A stretch of 64,000 nt of DNA, taken from NCBI GenBank assembly GCA_963822615.1, contig CAWGIM010000015.1, positions 124,001 to 188,000 of the forward strand, in the 5' to 3' direction. This stretch comes from Trebonia sp963822615 (GTDB lineage: Bacteria > Actinomycetota > Actinomycetes > Streptosporangiales > Streptosporangiaceae). The notes beneath the pieces were generated by a model. The model was not told where the DNA came from. It searched no databases and saw only the letters and a program-made list of their open reading frames with translations. Position 1 is the first letter of the stretch. Every line of letters begins with the position of its first letter. Position numbers and translations under genes: made by a program. This document shows positions 15,704 to 24,553 of this stretch, in pieces.

Positions 15704-18700
15704 ATGGGCCTGTTCGGCGACCTGTGGGACGACGGCCAGCGCGACCTGGGCGAGGTCATCGACGGCGGCGCGCACCTCGTCGGCGGCGGGCTGAACCTGC
15801 TGGGCTTCCACGGCGCCGCGCAAGCGGTCGAGACCGAGGGCGACAAGCTCGGTTACGACCTCGGAGCCGACGTCGGCGAGCTGCAGCTCGGGCAGACGAA
15901 CGATCCCAGGGAACTCATCCACGGCGACGCGGGCGCGATCCGGTCAGCGGCGTCGAAGCTGACGAAGTTCTCGGCCGCGTTCGGCGAGACCGCCGACGGG
16001 CTGCGCGAGATCAACTCGGGGCACTGGGAGGGCGCCGCGGCGGACGCGTTCCGGGCCAAGTTCGCTCCCGAGCCCGGTAAGTGGTCGGCGGCGTCCACGG
16101 CGACCGGCCGGGCGTCGGGCGCCCTGGAGTCCTACGCGGGAGCGGTCGAATCGGCGCAGGACCAGGCGCGGCAGGCGATCGACGGCTGGAACCAGGGACA
16201 GGAGGCGTCCCGGCAGGCGGTCAGCGCCTATAACCAGCTCGTCGCCGCCTACAACGACGCGGCGCGGGCCTACAACGCCCGCCTGCAGGCGGGACAGGAC
16301 CCCGGGAGCGAGCCGGCCCAGCCCGGCTCGTTCAGCGATCCGGGCGAGGCGCTGCGGGAACAAGCCCGTCAGCTGCTGGCCCGCGCGCGCCAGGCCCGCG
16401 ACGCCGCGGCGGCGTCCGCGGCCGCGGCGATCAACGCGGGCACCAGCCTGGCGCCCGCCGAGCCCTCGTTCTGGTCCCAGGTCGGCGACGACCTGTCCGA
16501 CACCCTCACCGCCGGGCAGGTTGCGGACGCGTCGTTCACCAGCGGCGTGCTTGAAGGCGCGGCCGACATCGGCAAGTTCGCCCGCACCCTCAACCCAATG
16601 GACCCGTGGAACATGACTCATCCGGTCGAGTACGTGACCGGGCTGTCCGGGACCCTGGCCGGGCTGGCCGACGCCGCGCTGAACCCGGCCGACCTGGTCA
16701 AGGGCGTGGTCGGGACCGGCTGGGGGAGCGACCCGTTCCAGGCGCTCGGCAAGCTGGTGCCGAACATCGCGCTCGCGGTCGCCACCGACGGCGCGGGCGC
16801 GGCGGCCGACGCGGGCGACGCCGCGGCCTCCGTCGGCGAGGACACCGCGGAGAACGCGGTCTCCCGGTCGACCGACAACATGAGCCGGGTCGGCGACCCG
16901 GTCGACGTCGCCACCGGCGACGTGGTGATGACGCAGACCGACGTGTCCCTGCCGGGCCTGCTGCCACTGGTGCTCAAGCGGGTGCACCGCTCATCGCAGC
17001 GCGGCGGCCGCTGCTTCGGCGAGTCGTGGGTTTCCAGCCTGGACCAGCGGATCCTCATCGCGGGCGACCGGGTCGCGGCGGTGTTCGCCGACGGGCAGGT
17101 CCTGCTCTACCCGCGCGATGCCGCTGGCCAGGCGCTGCCCAAGGCAGGGCCGGAGTGGCCGCTGCGGCGCGAAGCGGCCGACCGATACACCGTGACCGAT
17201 CCGCAGCAAGGCCTGACCTGGAGCTACGAGGCCCGGCCGGGCTTCTGGCAGCAGGCCGGCGGGCAATGCGAGCTGCCCTTGGTGTCAGTCACCGACCGGG
17301 CCGGCCATGTTGTCGCCTTCGGCTATGACGAGCTGGGACAGCCGGCCACGGTCACCCACTCGGGCGGCTATCGGGTGTCGGTGACCATGGCCGGCGGGCG
17401 GGTCCGCGCCCTCTCGCTCGGTGACCTCCCGCTCGTGCGCTACGACTACGACCAGGCTGGCCAGCTCAGCGGGATCACGAATTCTTCCGGGCAGCCACTG
17501 CGGTTGCGCTACGACGCGGCCGGGCGGCTAGCCGGCTGGACCGACCGGAACGGCGGCGCCTACCAGTACACGTACGACGACCTCGGGCGCTGCGTGCGCG
17601 GCGAGTCCCCGTCCGGGGCACTGTCCGCCGCCTACAGCTACCACGACGGGGTGACCAGGTGGACCGACGCCGCGGGCGCGGTCAGCGCGTACTCGATCGA
17701 CCGGGCCGCCCGGGTCGCCGCGGTCACCAGCCCGCTGGGGAGTGTCACCCGGTTCGAGTACGACGCGCGGAACCGGGTGACGAAGCGGACCGATCCCCTC
17801 GGCCGGGTGACCGGCTACGCCTACGACGCCGCCGGCAACCTGGTCACGGTTACCCGGCCCGACGGCAGCACGGCGCGGGCGGTCTACGACGACCGTTGCC
17901 AGCCGGTGGAGCTGCGAGAGCCAGGCGAATCCGTTCGGTATCAAGAATTTGACGCGCGGGGGAACCTGACCGGGCGCACCGAACCGGACGGGACCGTCAC
18001 CCGGTACGCCTACGACGAGGCCGGCCACCTGGCCGTAGTCACCGGCCCGGACGGCGCGGCCACGCGGGTGAGCTGCGACGCCGCCGGGCTGCCGGTCGCG
18101 CTGGCCGGCCCGGACGGCGCGGTGACCCGCTGCGACCGGGACCAGTTCGGCCGGGTAGTCCGGGTCACCGAGCCTTCCGGCGCGGTGACGGCCCTGGCGT
18201 GGACGGTCGAGGGCCGCCCGGTGTCGCGGACGCTGCCCGACCGGTCGGTCGAGACCTGGAGCTGGGATGCCGAGGGGAACCTGGCCCGCTACGTCTCTCC
18301 CTCCGGCGCGGTCTGGTCGTACTCGTACGGCCCGTTCGACAAGGTGATCGCCGCGCGGCGGCCGGACGGGACGCGCACCACCTTCGCCTACGACCCCGAG
18401 ATGCGGCTCGAGTCAGTGCTGCACGCCGGGCTGACCTGGCGGTACGCCTATGACCCGATGGGCCGTCCGGTCGCCGAGACCGACTACAACGGCGGGGTCA
18501 CCCGGTATGCCTACGACCCGGCCGGCCAGCTCGTGCAGCGGGTCAACCCGGTCGGCCAGGAAGTCGCGTACGCCTACGACGCGCTCGGCAACCTGGTGGA
18601 GCAGATGGCCGGGACGGAGCTGACGAGCTTCGGGTACGACCAGGCCGGACGCCTGGCGCGGGCGCGGAACGCCGACGCGGACATAGCCATCGCGCGGGAT

Positions 18701-20242
18701 GCGCTGGGCCGGGTGACCGCCGAGACCTGCAACGGCCGGACCGTGTCGACGTCATATGACCAGGCCGGCCGGGTGTCGAGCCGCATGACGCCGTCCGGCG
18801 CGGCCACTACCTGGTACTACGACGAAGCCGGGCTGCCCGAGCTGATGCGGGCCGGCGGCCGGGAGCTGCGCTTCGGCTACGGCGCGGACGGGCGCGAGAC
18901 GCTGCGGGAGCTCCCGGGCGGGCTGGCGCTTACCCAGCAGTGGGACCAGCTGGGCCGGCTAACCGGCCAGGTCCTGGGCGGGCCGGCCGGGCCGGCGGCC
19001 GCCCCGGGAGCGGCGGCCGGCCTGCGGGTGCTGCAGCGCCGGTCGTACCGCTACAACCCCGACGGCTTCGTCACCGGGCTGTCTGACCTGCTGACGGGCA
19101 ACCGCACCCTCGGACTTGACGCTTCCGGACGGGTCACCACGGTCACCGGCGCGCAATGGTCGGAACGGTACAGCTACGACCCGGCCGGGAACATCGCGTC
19201 GGGAACCTGGCCGGGGGCGGAGTCCGGGGGCCGCGAGGTGGCGGGCACCCGCATCACCCGGGCCGGGAACCTCCGCTACCGTTACGACGCCGCGGGCCGG
19301 GTGGTCGCCCGCACCCGGACCCGGATCTCACGCAAGCCGGAGACCTGGCGGTATGAGTGGGACGCGGACGACCGCCTGGTCGCGGTCGCCGCCCCCGACG
19401 GCACCAGGTGGCGCTACCGCTACGATCCGCTGGGGCGCCGGGTGGCCAAGCAGCACCTCGACGCTTCCAGCGCGGTACTCGCGGAGACCCGCTTCGCCTG
19501 GAACGGAGCCGTCCTGGCGGAGGAAGCCGTTGTGGCCGGTGACGGTTCCGATGAGAACTCCGCCGGCGGCCGGGAACTGGTGACGACCTGGGACTACCAG
19601 CCGGGTACCTTCACCCCGCTCGCGCAGGCGTCCCGCACCCTGCTGCGGGACGCTTCGCAAGCGGTGATCGACGAGCGGTTCGCCGCCATCATCACCGACC
19701 TCAGCGGCGCGCCCGCCGAGCTCATCGCGCCGGACGGCACCCTCGCCGGGTACCAGCAGCGGACGTTGTGGGGCAACACGCGCTGGCACCCTTCGGGCGA
19801 GCAGACCCCGCTGCGGTTCCCCGGCCAGTACGCTGACCCGGAAACCGGCCTGCACTACAACAACCAGCGCTACTACGACCCCGTCAGCGGCGCGTACCTC
19901 AGCCCAGACCCCCTTGGCCTCGCCCCCGCCCCTAACCCGCACGCCTACGTCGACAACCCGCAGGTCCTCGTCGACCCGCTCGGGCTCGCGGCCGACGATG
20001 CCTACAACACGCCACTGACGAGCTCTCAGGCTGTGGATATGGCGTCTCGGGTTGGCTACCGCAAAACGAATTTCGTCGTACGCGGCCAGCGAGTCTTCAC
20101 AAATGGTAAGACTTATATAGTTCAGGACATAGATTCTCATTCGGGCGGTCTCTGGAAGATGGCTAGGACAGTCCAGGGCCTGAACGCGAAGGCAACTAGG
20201 ATGGGCACCTATGACTACAACCTCTCTTATATAGGGCCGTAA
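15704..20242 (+). CDS. WXG/RHS polymorphic toxin with Ntox21-like C-terminal domain
   Basis: The 1512-aa protein begins with a helical WXG-type region (W108-E-G in NSGHWEGAAADAF), pointing to type VII-like export. A DUF6531-like start (GDPVDVATGDVVMTQTD, near 410) leads into many YD/RHS repeats (RYDYD, RYAYD, RYRYD). The RHS core ends at YDPVSGAYLSPDPLGL and a second DPLGL near residue 1428. The last 84 residues form a separate toxin tip with GYRKTN, GQRVF, GKTYI, DIDSHSGGLWKMA and GTYDYNL. I recall this pattern as the Ntox21 predicted RNase family. The tip's codons are AT-richer than the rest. ATG 15704 follows GGAGG by 8 nt. Confidence 0.88.
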   Translation: MGLFGDLWDDGQRDLGEVIDGGAHLVGGGLNLLGFHGAAQAVETEGDKLGYDLGADVGELQLGQTNDPRELIHGDAGAIRSAASKLTKFSAAFGETADGLREINSGHWEGAAADAFRAKFAPEPGKWSAASTATGRASGALESYAGAVESAQDQARQAIDGWNQGQEASRQAVSAYNQLVAAYNDAARAYNARLQAGQDPGSEPAQPGSFSDPGEALREQARQLLARARQARDAAAASAAAAINAGTSLAPAEPSFWSQVGDDLSDTLTAGQVADASFTSGVLEGAADIGKFARTLNPMDPWNMTHPVEYVTGLSGTLAGLADAALNPADLVKGVVGTGWGSDPFQALGKLVPNIALAVATDGAGAAADAGDAAASVGEDTAENAVSRSTDNMSRVGDPVDVATGDVVMTQTDVSLPGLLPLVLKRVHRSSQRGGRCFGESWVSSLDQRILIAGDRVAAVFADGQVLLYPRDAAGQALPKAGPEWPLRREAADRYTVTDPQQGLTWSYEARPGFWQQAGGQCELPLVSVTDRAGHVVAFGYDELGQPATVTHSGGYRVSVTMAGGRVRALSLGDLPLVRYDYDQAGQLSGITNSSGQPLRLRYDAAGRLAGWTDRNGGAYQYTYDDLGRCVRGESPSGALSAAYSYHDGVTRWTDAAGAVSAYSIDRAARVAAVTSPLGSVTRFEYDARNRVTKRTDPLGRVTGYAYDAAGNLVTVTRPDGSTARAVYDDRCQPVELREPGESVRYQEFDARGNLTGRTEPDGTVTRYAYDEAGHLAVVTGPDGAATRVSCDAAGLPVALAGPDGAVTRCDRDQFGRVVRVTEPSGAVTALAWTVEGRPVSRTLPDRSVETWSWDAEGNLARYVSPSGAVWSYSYGPFDKVIAARRPDGTRTTFAYDPEMRLESVLHAGLTWRYAYDPMGRPVAETDYNGGVTRYAYDPAGQLVQRVNPVGQEVAYAYDALGNLVEQMAGTELTSFGYDQAGRLARARNADADIAIARDALGRVTAETCNGRTVSTSYDQAGRVSSRMTPSGAATTWYYDEAGLPELMRAGGRELRFGYGADGRETLRELPGGLALTQQWDQLGRLTGQVLGGPAGPAAAPGAAAGLRVLQRRSYRYNPDGFVTGLSDLLTGNRTLGLDASGRVTTVTGAQWSERYSYDPAGNIASGTWPGAESGGREVAGTRITRAGNLRYRYDAAGRVVARTRTRISRKPETWRYEWDADDRLVAVAAPDGTRWRYRYDPLGRRVAKQHLDASSAVLAETRFAWNGAVLAEEAVVAGDGSDENSAGGRELVTTWDYQPGTFTPLAQASRTLLRDASQAVIDERFAAIITDLSGAPAELIAPDGTLAGYQQRTLWGNTRWHPSGEQTPLRFPGQYADPETGLHYNNQRYYDPVSGAYLSPDPLGLAPAPNPHAYVDNPQVLVDPLGLAADDAYNTPLTSSQAVDMASRVGYRKTNFVVRGQRVFTNGKTYIVQDIDSHSGGLWKMARTVQGLNAKATRMGTYDYNLSYIGP

Positions 20243-20245
20243 TTA

Positions 20246-20542
20246 ATGAACAGTGATCATCTGAATAGCTGGCCATATTGGTCAGTTGATCTCCCTGGAC
20301 TGGGCGAGGATCAAGCAAATGAACTGCTCGGCCTTGCCCGCCAGGCTGGCATCGAAACGGGAGGGAGTGCGGTTGACCCTGCGTTGTTCCTGACGGTTCA
20401 TCTGGACGCAGAAACAGTTAAGGCTCTCGCCCAAGCCCTAGACGCCATAAATGCCGATGTTCTACCAAACGTAGAGCTTCAATCGGTTCTTTCAGGGGTA
20501 GCTGAAATACTGAAAGAATGGATGGACGCGAGCCTGCCGTGA
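20246..20542 (+). CDS. Probable immunity protein to the RHS toxin
   Basis: This 98-aa acidic protein without signal peptide or membrane segment is encoded 3 nt after the toxin stop, the classical immunity position. It is not recognisable by motif. Its base composition is unusual for the window: 29 of its first 60 bases are G or C, whereas neighbouring genes are strongly GC-biased. It thus appears to have arrived together with the toxin tip as one cassette. The predicted role is to bind and block the C-terminal toxin domain and protect the producer and kin. Confidence 0.7.
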   Translation: MNSDHLNSWPYWSVDLPGLGEDQANELLGLARQAGIETGGSAVDPALFLTVHLDAETVKALAQALDAINADVLPNVELQSVLSGVAEILKEWMDASLP

Positions 20543-20571
20543 CACCTAACGACGGGTGTCTGGCGGGCAGG
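20533..20571. terminator. Hairpin between convergent immunity and hydrolase genes
   Basis: GACACC (20541-20546) pairs with GGTGTC (20555-20560) and CCTGCC (20533-20538) with GGCAGG (20566-20571), separated by small internal loops. It overlaps both 3' ends and may serve both directions. Confidence 0.45.
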
Positions 20572-22078
20572 GGACGCTGGCCTTGAACTCCGGGTGGGCG
20601 CCGGGAGCAGGGTCGGTGAACCGGCAGCCGAACCGCGGCGATGCGACCGCCCGCGGGTTGAGGATGTTGTCGCCTGCGGCCCGCTTGCCGGTGTCGATCC
20701 ACGAGACGAGGGCGGAGAACGCGGACGACAGCTCGCTGGTGGTGTACCCGCAGTGGGTGTTTTCGCGGATGGCGCGGCTTACGAACAAGCCGCCCTGGCC
20801 GTGCGCCGTCATCATGGCGTCGTACTGCTGGTCCATGGAGAGCGGGACGAACAGGTCGCCGATCCCGTGGACCGACAGCACCGGGATGCCCGGGTCGCCG
20901 TGGATGACCGGCAGCTCGGCCGGTGACAGGGCGTCGGCTGAGGAGGTAGCCGTGACCGGTACCCGCAGCGCGGCGCGGTTGAGCGCGATCTCCTGCGGCA
21001 GGTCGCTCAGCGGGTTGTCGCTGAACGTGTAGAAGGTGCGCTCGTTGCCGGCCACGCTGCCATTGGCGAAGCCCAGGGTGCCGCCGGTGAGCCCGGGGTA
21101 GACGCCGAACAGGAAGGGGACCTGGGTGAGGGGGGCGAACCCGAAGCCGTCCCAGTAGTCGACCGCGCTGTCGAAGCCGGGGCGGGTGCCGCCAGATAGC
21201 TGCTCGACGGTGTCCGCCCACAGCGCGCCGGTCTTGGTCAGGCTGGTGGTGAACGTCTGCCCGCCGGTGGCCGGGTCGGGGGTTATCCCGAGGGCGGGCA
21301 GCTCGGACTGCACCGTGGACTGGTACGCGGTTGTGTACGCCTGTCCTGCCGCCAGCGAGGTCGGGTAGCTGATCTTGGTGCCGGTGAGGCCCGCGGCCGT
21401 GACGCTGGCACCCAGGTAGTAGTCGAACAGGCTGTTGCCCGCCAGCACCCCGCAGTAGGGCATGGCGCCGGCGAAGTCGCCCTTGTAGGCCTCGATCTCG
21501 GCCGTGGTGACCTCGCCGCCCATCGACAGGCCGCTCATGATCACCTGCCGGGTGCGCAGTCCGGTGATCGACGGGAACGCCTGCAGCAGGTCGTGGGTGT
21601 CCACGACCCCGTCGCCGGGGTCGTAGCCGTTCGTCGCGTAGCTCGACGCGGCCCAGGCGAACCGGTGGTCGACGAAGTACTGGCGCAGCTGGGGGTCATC
21701 GACCCAGACCACGTTGCCGGTACCCCGGTAACCGTGGGCGAACATCACCAGGGTCCCGTTCCAGCCGGGCGGGACCTCGACCCGGTAGGCGGCGCCGTCG
21801 CTGGCGATGCCGGTCCAGACCCGGGACAGCTGGCCGCTGCCGTTGGCGGCCGGGCTGAACGGGCCGGTGTAGGCCGCGCCGTTGAACTCGCAGGCCGGGT
21901 CGGCGATCTGGATGCCGGCCACCACCGTGCTTGGCGTGGTGACGCAGGCACTGGGGCTAGACGCCGCCCCGGCCGCCCGGGCCGCCCCGGGCCAGCCGGC
22001 CAGCGATCCGAGGAGCACGAAGATGCTGCCGGTAATGAGCGCGACGACGATTCGCCGTCGGCGAGAGCGAGCCGGCAT
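20546..22078 (-). CDS. Exported alpha/beta hydrolase
   Basis: The 510-aa protein has an N-terminal signal (basic SRRRRIVV, hydrophobic segment, cleavage near ARAAGA). It has an alpha/beta hydrolase core: oxyanion region MFAHGYRG, nucleophile elbow GLSMGGE, a likely acid in HGIGDLFVPLSMDQQY and His in NTHCGY. It resembles secreted esterases or peptidase-like hydrolases; the substrate cannot be deduced. A long insertion sits between elbow and acid. ATG 22078 is preferred over ATG 22084 because GGAGG lies 7 nt upstream of the former but only 1 nt from the latter. Confidence 0.8.
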   Translation of the reverse strand: MPARSRRRRIVVALITGSIFVLLGSLAGWPGAARAAGAASSPSACVTTPSTVVAGIQIADPACEFNGAAYTGPFSPAANGSGQLSRVWTGIASDGAAYRVEVPPGWNGTLVMFAHGYRGTGNVVWVDDPQLRQYFVDHRFAWAASSYATNGYDPGDGVVDTHDLLQAFPSITGLRTRQVIMSGLSMGGEVTTAEIEAYKGDFAGAMPYCGVLAGNSLFDYYLGASVTAAGLTGTKISYPTSLAAGQAYTTAYQSTVQSELPALGITPDPATGGQTFTTSLTKTGALWADTVEQLSGGTRPGFDSAVDYWDGFGFAPLTQVPFLFGVYPGLTGGTLGFANGSVAGNERTFYTFSDNPLSDLPQEIALNRAALRVPVTATSSADALSPAELPVIHGDPGIPVLSVHGIGDLFVPLSMDQQYDAMMTAHGQGGLFVSRAIRENTHCGYTTSELSSAFSALVSWIDTGKRAAGDNILNPRAVASPRFGCRFTDPAPGAHPEFKASVPCPPDTRR

Positions 22079-22166
22079 TGGCATTCCTCCCGGGAGCTGC
22101 GGTGCGCTATCCGTAGCTTGCTCTCGTGTTGCACTGGCTTCAAGACAGTAGGCACAAAGAAAGGGC

Positions 22167-22224
22167 TTGGAAACTTTTTAGGGTCATAGCACGTTCGAAT
22201 TTCCCTCTGGATAAAAGTTTCCAA
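22167..22224. repeat. 12-bp perfect inverted repeat in an AT-rich divergent promoter region
   Basis: TTGGAAACTTTT (22167-22178) and AAAAGTTTCCAA (22213-22224) are perfect inverted repeats separated by 34 nt, between the divergent hydrolase and DUF2332 units. They could be paired operator half-sites or a stem. No gene is seen between 22079 and 22352. Confidence 0.55.
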
Positions 22225-22340
22225 ACCATTAGCCTAAACAGTCACGTCGATAACGCGAGCCGCTCCCGCTTCAGGCCGGGCGCGGCCGGGCGGCAGGGAG
22301 AGGCCAGGCTGTCTGGGCGAGCGCGGGAACCGGACTTCTA

Positions 22341-22346
22341 TAGGAT
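22341..22346 (+). promoter_or_regulatory. -10 box of a probable leaderless promoter upstream of DUF2332
   Basis: TAGGAT ends 6 nt before GTG 22353, the start of a 38-codon ORF that overlaps the beginning of the DUF2332 gene. Confidence 0.4.
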
Positions 22347-22352
22347 CGGCCC

Positions 22353-22469
22353 GTGATGAGCGGAGTGATCCCTGACCGGGGCACCGCCTTCGGAGGCAGC
22401 GCGGCCGAGTTCGGGCAGCGGTTCTCGGTTCCGGTCCGCATCCGCCTTGCCCGTGTCCGTGGCTTCTGA
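22353..22469 (+). CDS. Possible leaderless 38-aa leader ORF
   Basis: GTG 22353 sits at leaderless spacing from a -10 box and opens a 38-codon frame ending in TGA at 22467-22469. It overlaps the first codons of the DUF2332 gene in another frame. It may couple translation of DUF2332, which lacks its own RBS, or reflect a frameshift in the true N-terminus. The product, starting MSGVIPDRGTAFGG after the GTG, matches no known family. Confidence 0.3.
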   Translation: MMSGVIPDRGTAFGGSAAEFGQRFSVPVRIRLARVRGF

Positions 22470-23619
22470 CGAGCTGGCTTCTGACGCGCTGGCGGGAGCC
22501 GAGCGGCTGCGCGGGCTGTTCCGGTTCTTCGCCGCCACCCAGTGCCATGGCCGGTCCCAGGTTTACGAGACCCTCAGCCTGGGCGTAGCCGACGATGACG
22601 CCCTGCTTGGGCTGCTGCTGCGCACGCCCGGTGAACAGCGCCGTCCGAGCCTGCTGTTCGCGTCGGTGAACTTCCTGCTGGCTTCTTATCCTGGCGCGGA
22701 GCTAGCCGCTTATTACCCCGTCCACGGCGGGCGGCGGCCGGTCGACGGGCGGCTGATGCCAGCGTTCGCCGCCTTCTGCGCCGAGCACGCCGAGGAACTC
22801 GTCCGGCTCTTGCGCAGCGGCGCGACTCAGACCAACGAGATCCGGCGTTGCGTGATTCTCCGCCTGGCGCTCAGCCACGTGAGCCGGCGCTGGCCAGGAC
22901 CGCTTGCCCTGGCCGAGGTCGGCGCCAGCGCGGGCCTCAACCTGATCTTCGACCGCTACCGATACCGCGTCGCGGACTGGGAGGACGCCCCGGCGGCCGG
23001 GTCACCGGTGCTGATCTCGTGCGACCTGCGGGGCAGCGGGCCGGCTGGACGGCTCCTGGGAGCGGTGCCGGAGGTCACCTCCCGGCTCGGCATCGACCTG
23101 AACCCGGTCCCGCTGGCCGACCCCGGCCAGCGGGCATGGCTGGAAGCGTTCATCTGGCCCGAGGACACCAGCGGTCTGGCCACCCTGCGCGGCGCCATTG
23201 ACCTCGCCCGCTCAGTCGGCATCGCGCCCGTTGTGCACGGCGACGCGGTGACTGACACCGCCCGGCTGCTCGCCACCATCCCAGGTCGCGGGCCAGTCGT
23301 GGTCTTCACCGCCACCTTGCTGAGCTACCTTGACGCCAGCGGCAGGTCGGCATTCGCCGGCCAGCTGCAGGAAGCTGCTGGGCTGCGCCCCGTCGCCTGG
23401 GCTTTCGCGGAAGCCCCGGGTCTCATGGCAACGGCCGGACTCCGGGTGCCCGCCCTGGCAGGCCCGCTCGGCCGGCGTAACGGGCTGTTCGTGGCGGGAG
23501 TTAGCCAGTTCGGCGTCGGCCACCGCGACGACAGCCTGCTCGCCATGGCCGACCCCTACCTCCGCTGGCTCGCCCCGGCCCGGCACGCCGCCGATGACTT
23601 CCAGTGGCTGCGCGGTTAG
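22447..23619 (+). CDS. DUF2332 domain-containing protein
   Basis: This cytoplasmic protein of up to 390 aa belongs to the uncharacterised DUF2332 family. Recognisable segments are FRFFAATQCHGRSQVYETL near the N-terminus, the central LALAEVGASAGLNLIFDRYRY, which resembles a SAM-binding glycine loop, and HGDAVTDTARLLATIPGRGPVVVFTATLLSYL. A methyltransferase-like fold is possible but unproven. The start is uncertain: TTG 22447, GTG 22453 and GTG 22459 are all in frame and none has a good RBS. Its stop overlaps the convergent DUF899 stop. Confidence 0.8.
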   Translation: MPVSVASDELASDALAGAERLRGLFRFFAATQCHGRSQVYETLSLGVADDDALLGLLLRTPGEQRRPSLLFASVNFLLASYPGAELAAYYPVHGGRRPVDGRLMPAFAAFCAEHAEELVRLLRSGATQTNEIRRCVILRLALSHVSRRWPGPLALAEVGASAGLNLIFDRYRYRVADWEDAPAAGSPVLISCDLRGSGPAGRLLGAVPEVTSRLGIDLNPVPLADPGQRAWLEAFIWPEDTSGLATLRGAIDLARSVGIAPVVHGDAVTDTARLLATIPGRGPVVVFTATLLSYLDASGRSAFAGQLQEAAGLRPVAWAFAEAPGLMATAGLRVPALAGPLGRRNGLFVAGVSQFGVGHRDDSLLAMADPYLRWLAPARHAADDFQWLRG

Positions 23620-24422
23620 GCGGGCCGGCCGAGGGTTTCCACCGGGGTGGCGCCGGGGCGGGTCCACTGCGGCACCGGGCGGCTGGTCGGGCCCCAGGTG
23701 GCGACGCCGTCGGCGTCGGTGCGCCAGAACGAGGAGATCGGCGCGCCGTGCCCGCCGACCGGGGAGCCGGCCTGCGGGGCCGCGGGCCAGCCCGCGGGGT
23801 TGTCCTGCCATGCCTCGCGGCGGCCGTAGGGTGTCAGGTCGAGCAGGGCGAGGGACCCGTTGGCCGGCTCGGTGCCCCGGCCGGTGGTGGAGTAGGTGAG
23901 GAACGCCCGGTCGCCGTCCCGCAGGAAGCAGCTCAGGTAGCCCATGGCGCCGCCGACCGGCTCGGCCACGTCGCGCACCGAGTACCAGGGCTGGGTGTAG
24001 CCCATGAACTTGACGAAGGGGGCCACCTCGTCCCACCGGCCGGTGGTCACGATGGCGAACGAGACGCCACGGGCGTTGAGGTAGACCGCGTCCTTGAGGT
24101 GCCAGGCGGTGGTGGTGCAGCCCTCGCACTGCCCCTGGTGCGGGGTGCCGTCCCACCACATGTGCTTATAGACCACGAGCTCGTCGCGGCCCTGGAACAG
24201 GTCGAGGAACGGCACCGGGCCGTCCGGCCCGGTGACCTCAACTGACGGGTCGAACTCCACCATCGGCAGGCGGCGGCGGGCCGCGGCGATGGCATCGCCC
24301 TCGCGGGTGTGCGCCTTCTCCCGGACCAGCAGCTCGTCCCGGGCGGCTTGCCAGGTGGCGAGGTCAACGACGGGCGGGTGGCCGGGCAGGCCCGGCGCTG
24401 GTTCGGCTGGCGTGGTCGTCAT
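23616..24422 (-). CDS. DUF899 family thioredoxin-like protein
   Basis: This 268-aa protein belongs to DUF899, a family with a thioredoxin-like fold of unknown reaction. Signatures are TWQAARDELLVREKAHTREGDAI at the N-terminus, LDLFQGRDELVVYKHMWW, the cysteine pair QCEGC and SFAIVTTGRWDEV. A second, distinct DUF899 gene lies at 30454. It is a single gene, convergent with DUF2332, and a strong hairpin lies upstream of it. Confidence 0.85.
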   Translation of the reverse strand: MTTTPAEPAPGLPGHPPVVDLATWQAARDELLVREKAHTREGDAIAAARRRLPMVEFDPSVEVTGPDGPVPFLDLFQGRDELVVYKHMWWDGTPHQGQCEGCTTTAWHLKDAVYLNARGVSFAIVTTGRWDEVAPFVKFMGYTQPWYSVRDVAEPVGGAMGYLSCFLRDGDRAFLTYSTTGRGTEPANGSLALLDLTPYGRREAWQDNPAGWPAAPQAGSPVGGHGAPISSFWRTDADGVATWGPTSRPVPQWTRPGATPVETLGRPA

Positions 24423-24495
24423 GGTGCCCTCCCGGGCGGCTCGGTGGCCGGCGTCCGAGTCACCTGCCCACCTTGCGGCCGGTTAGCCACGGCAA

Positions 24496-24539
24496 CGGCC
24501 GGCCTGCCTCCCGCCGTCGGGCGGGTGGCGGGCCGGCCG
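24496..24539 (-). terminator. Long hairpin terminator of the GH16 gene
   Basis: A stem of about 20 bp (24496-24515 with 24520-24539), with one mismatch, one G-T pair and a 4-nt loop, begins 15 nt past the GH16 stop codon. It is one of the strongest hairpins in the window. Confidence 0.75.
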
Positions 24540-24553
24540 GCCGGGTTCCTGGA

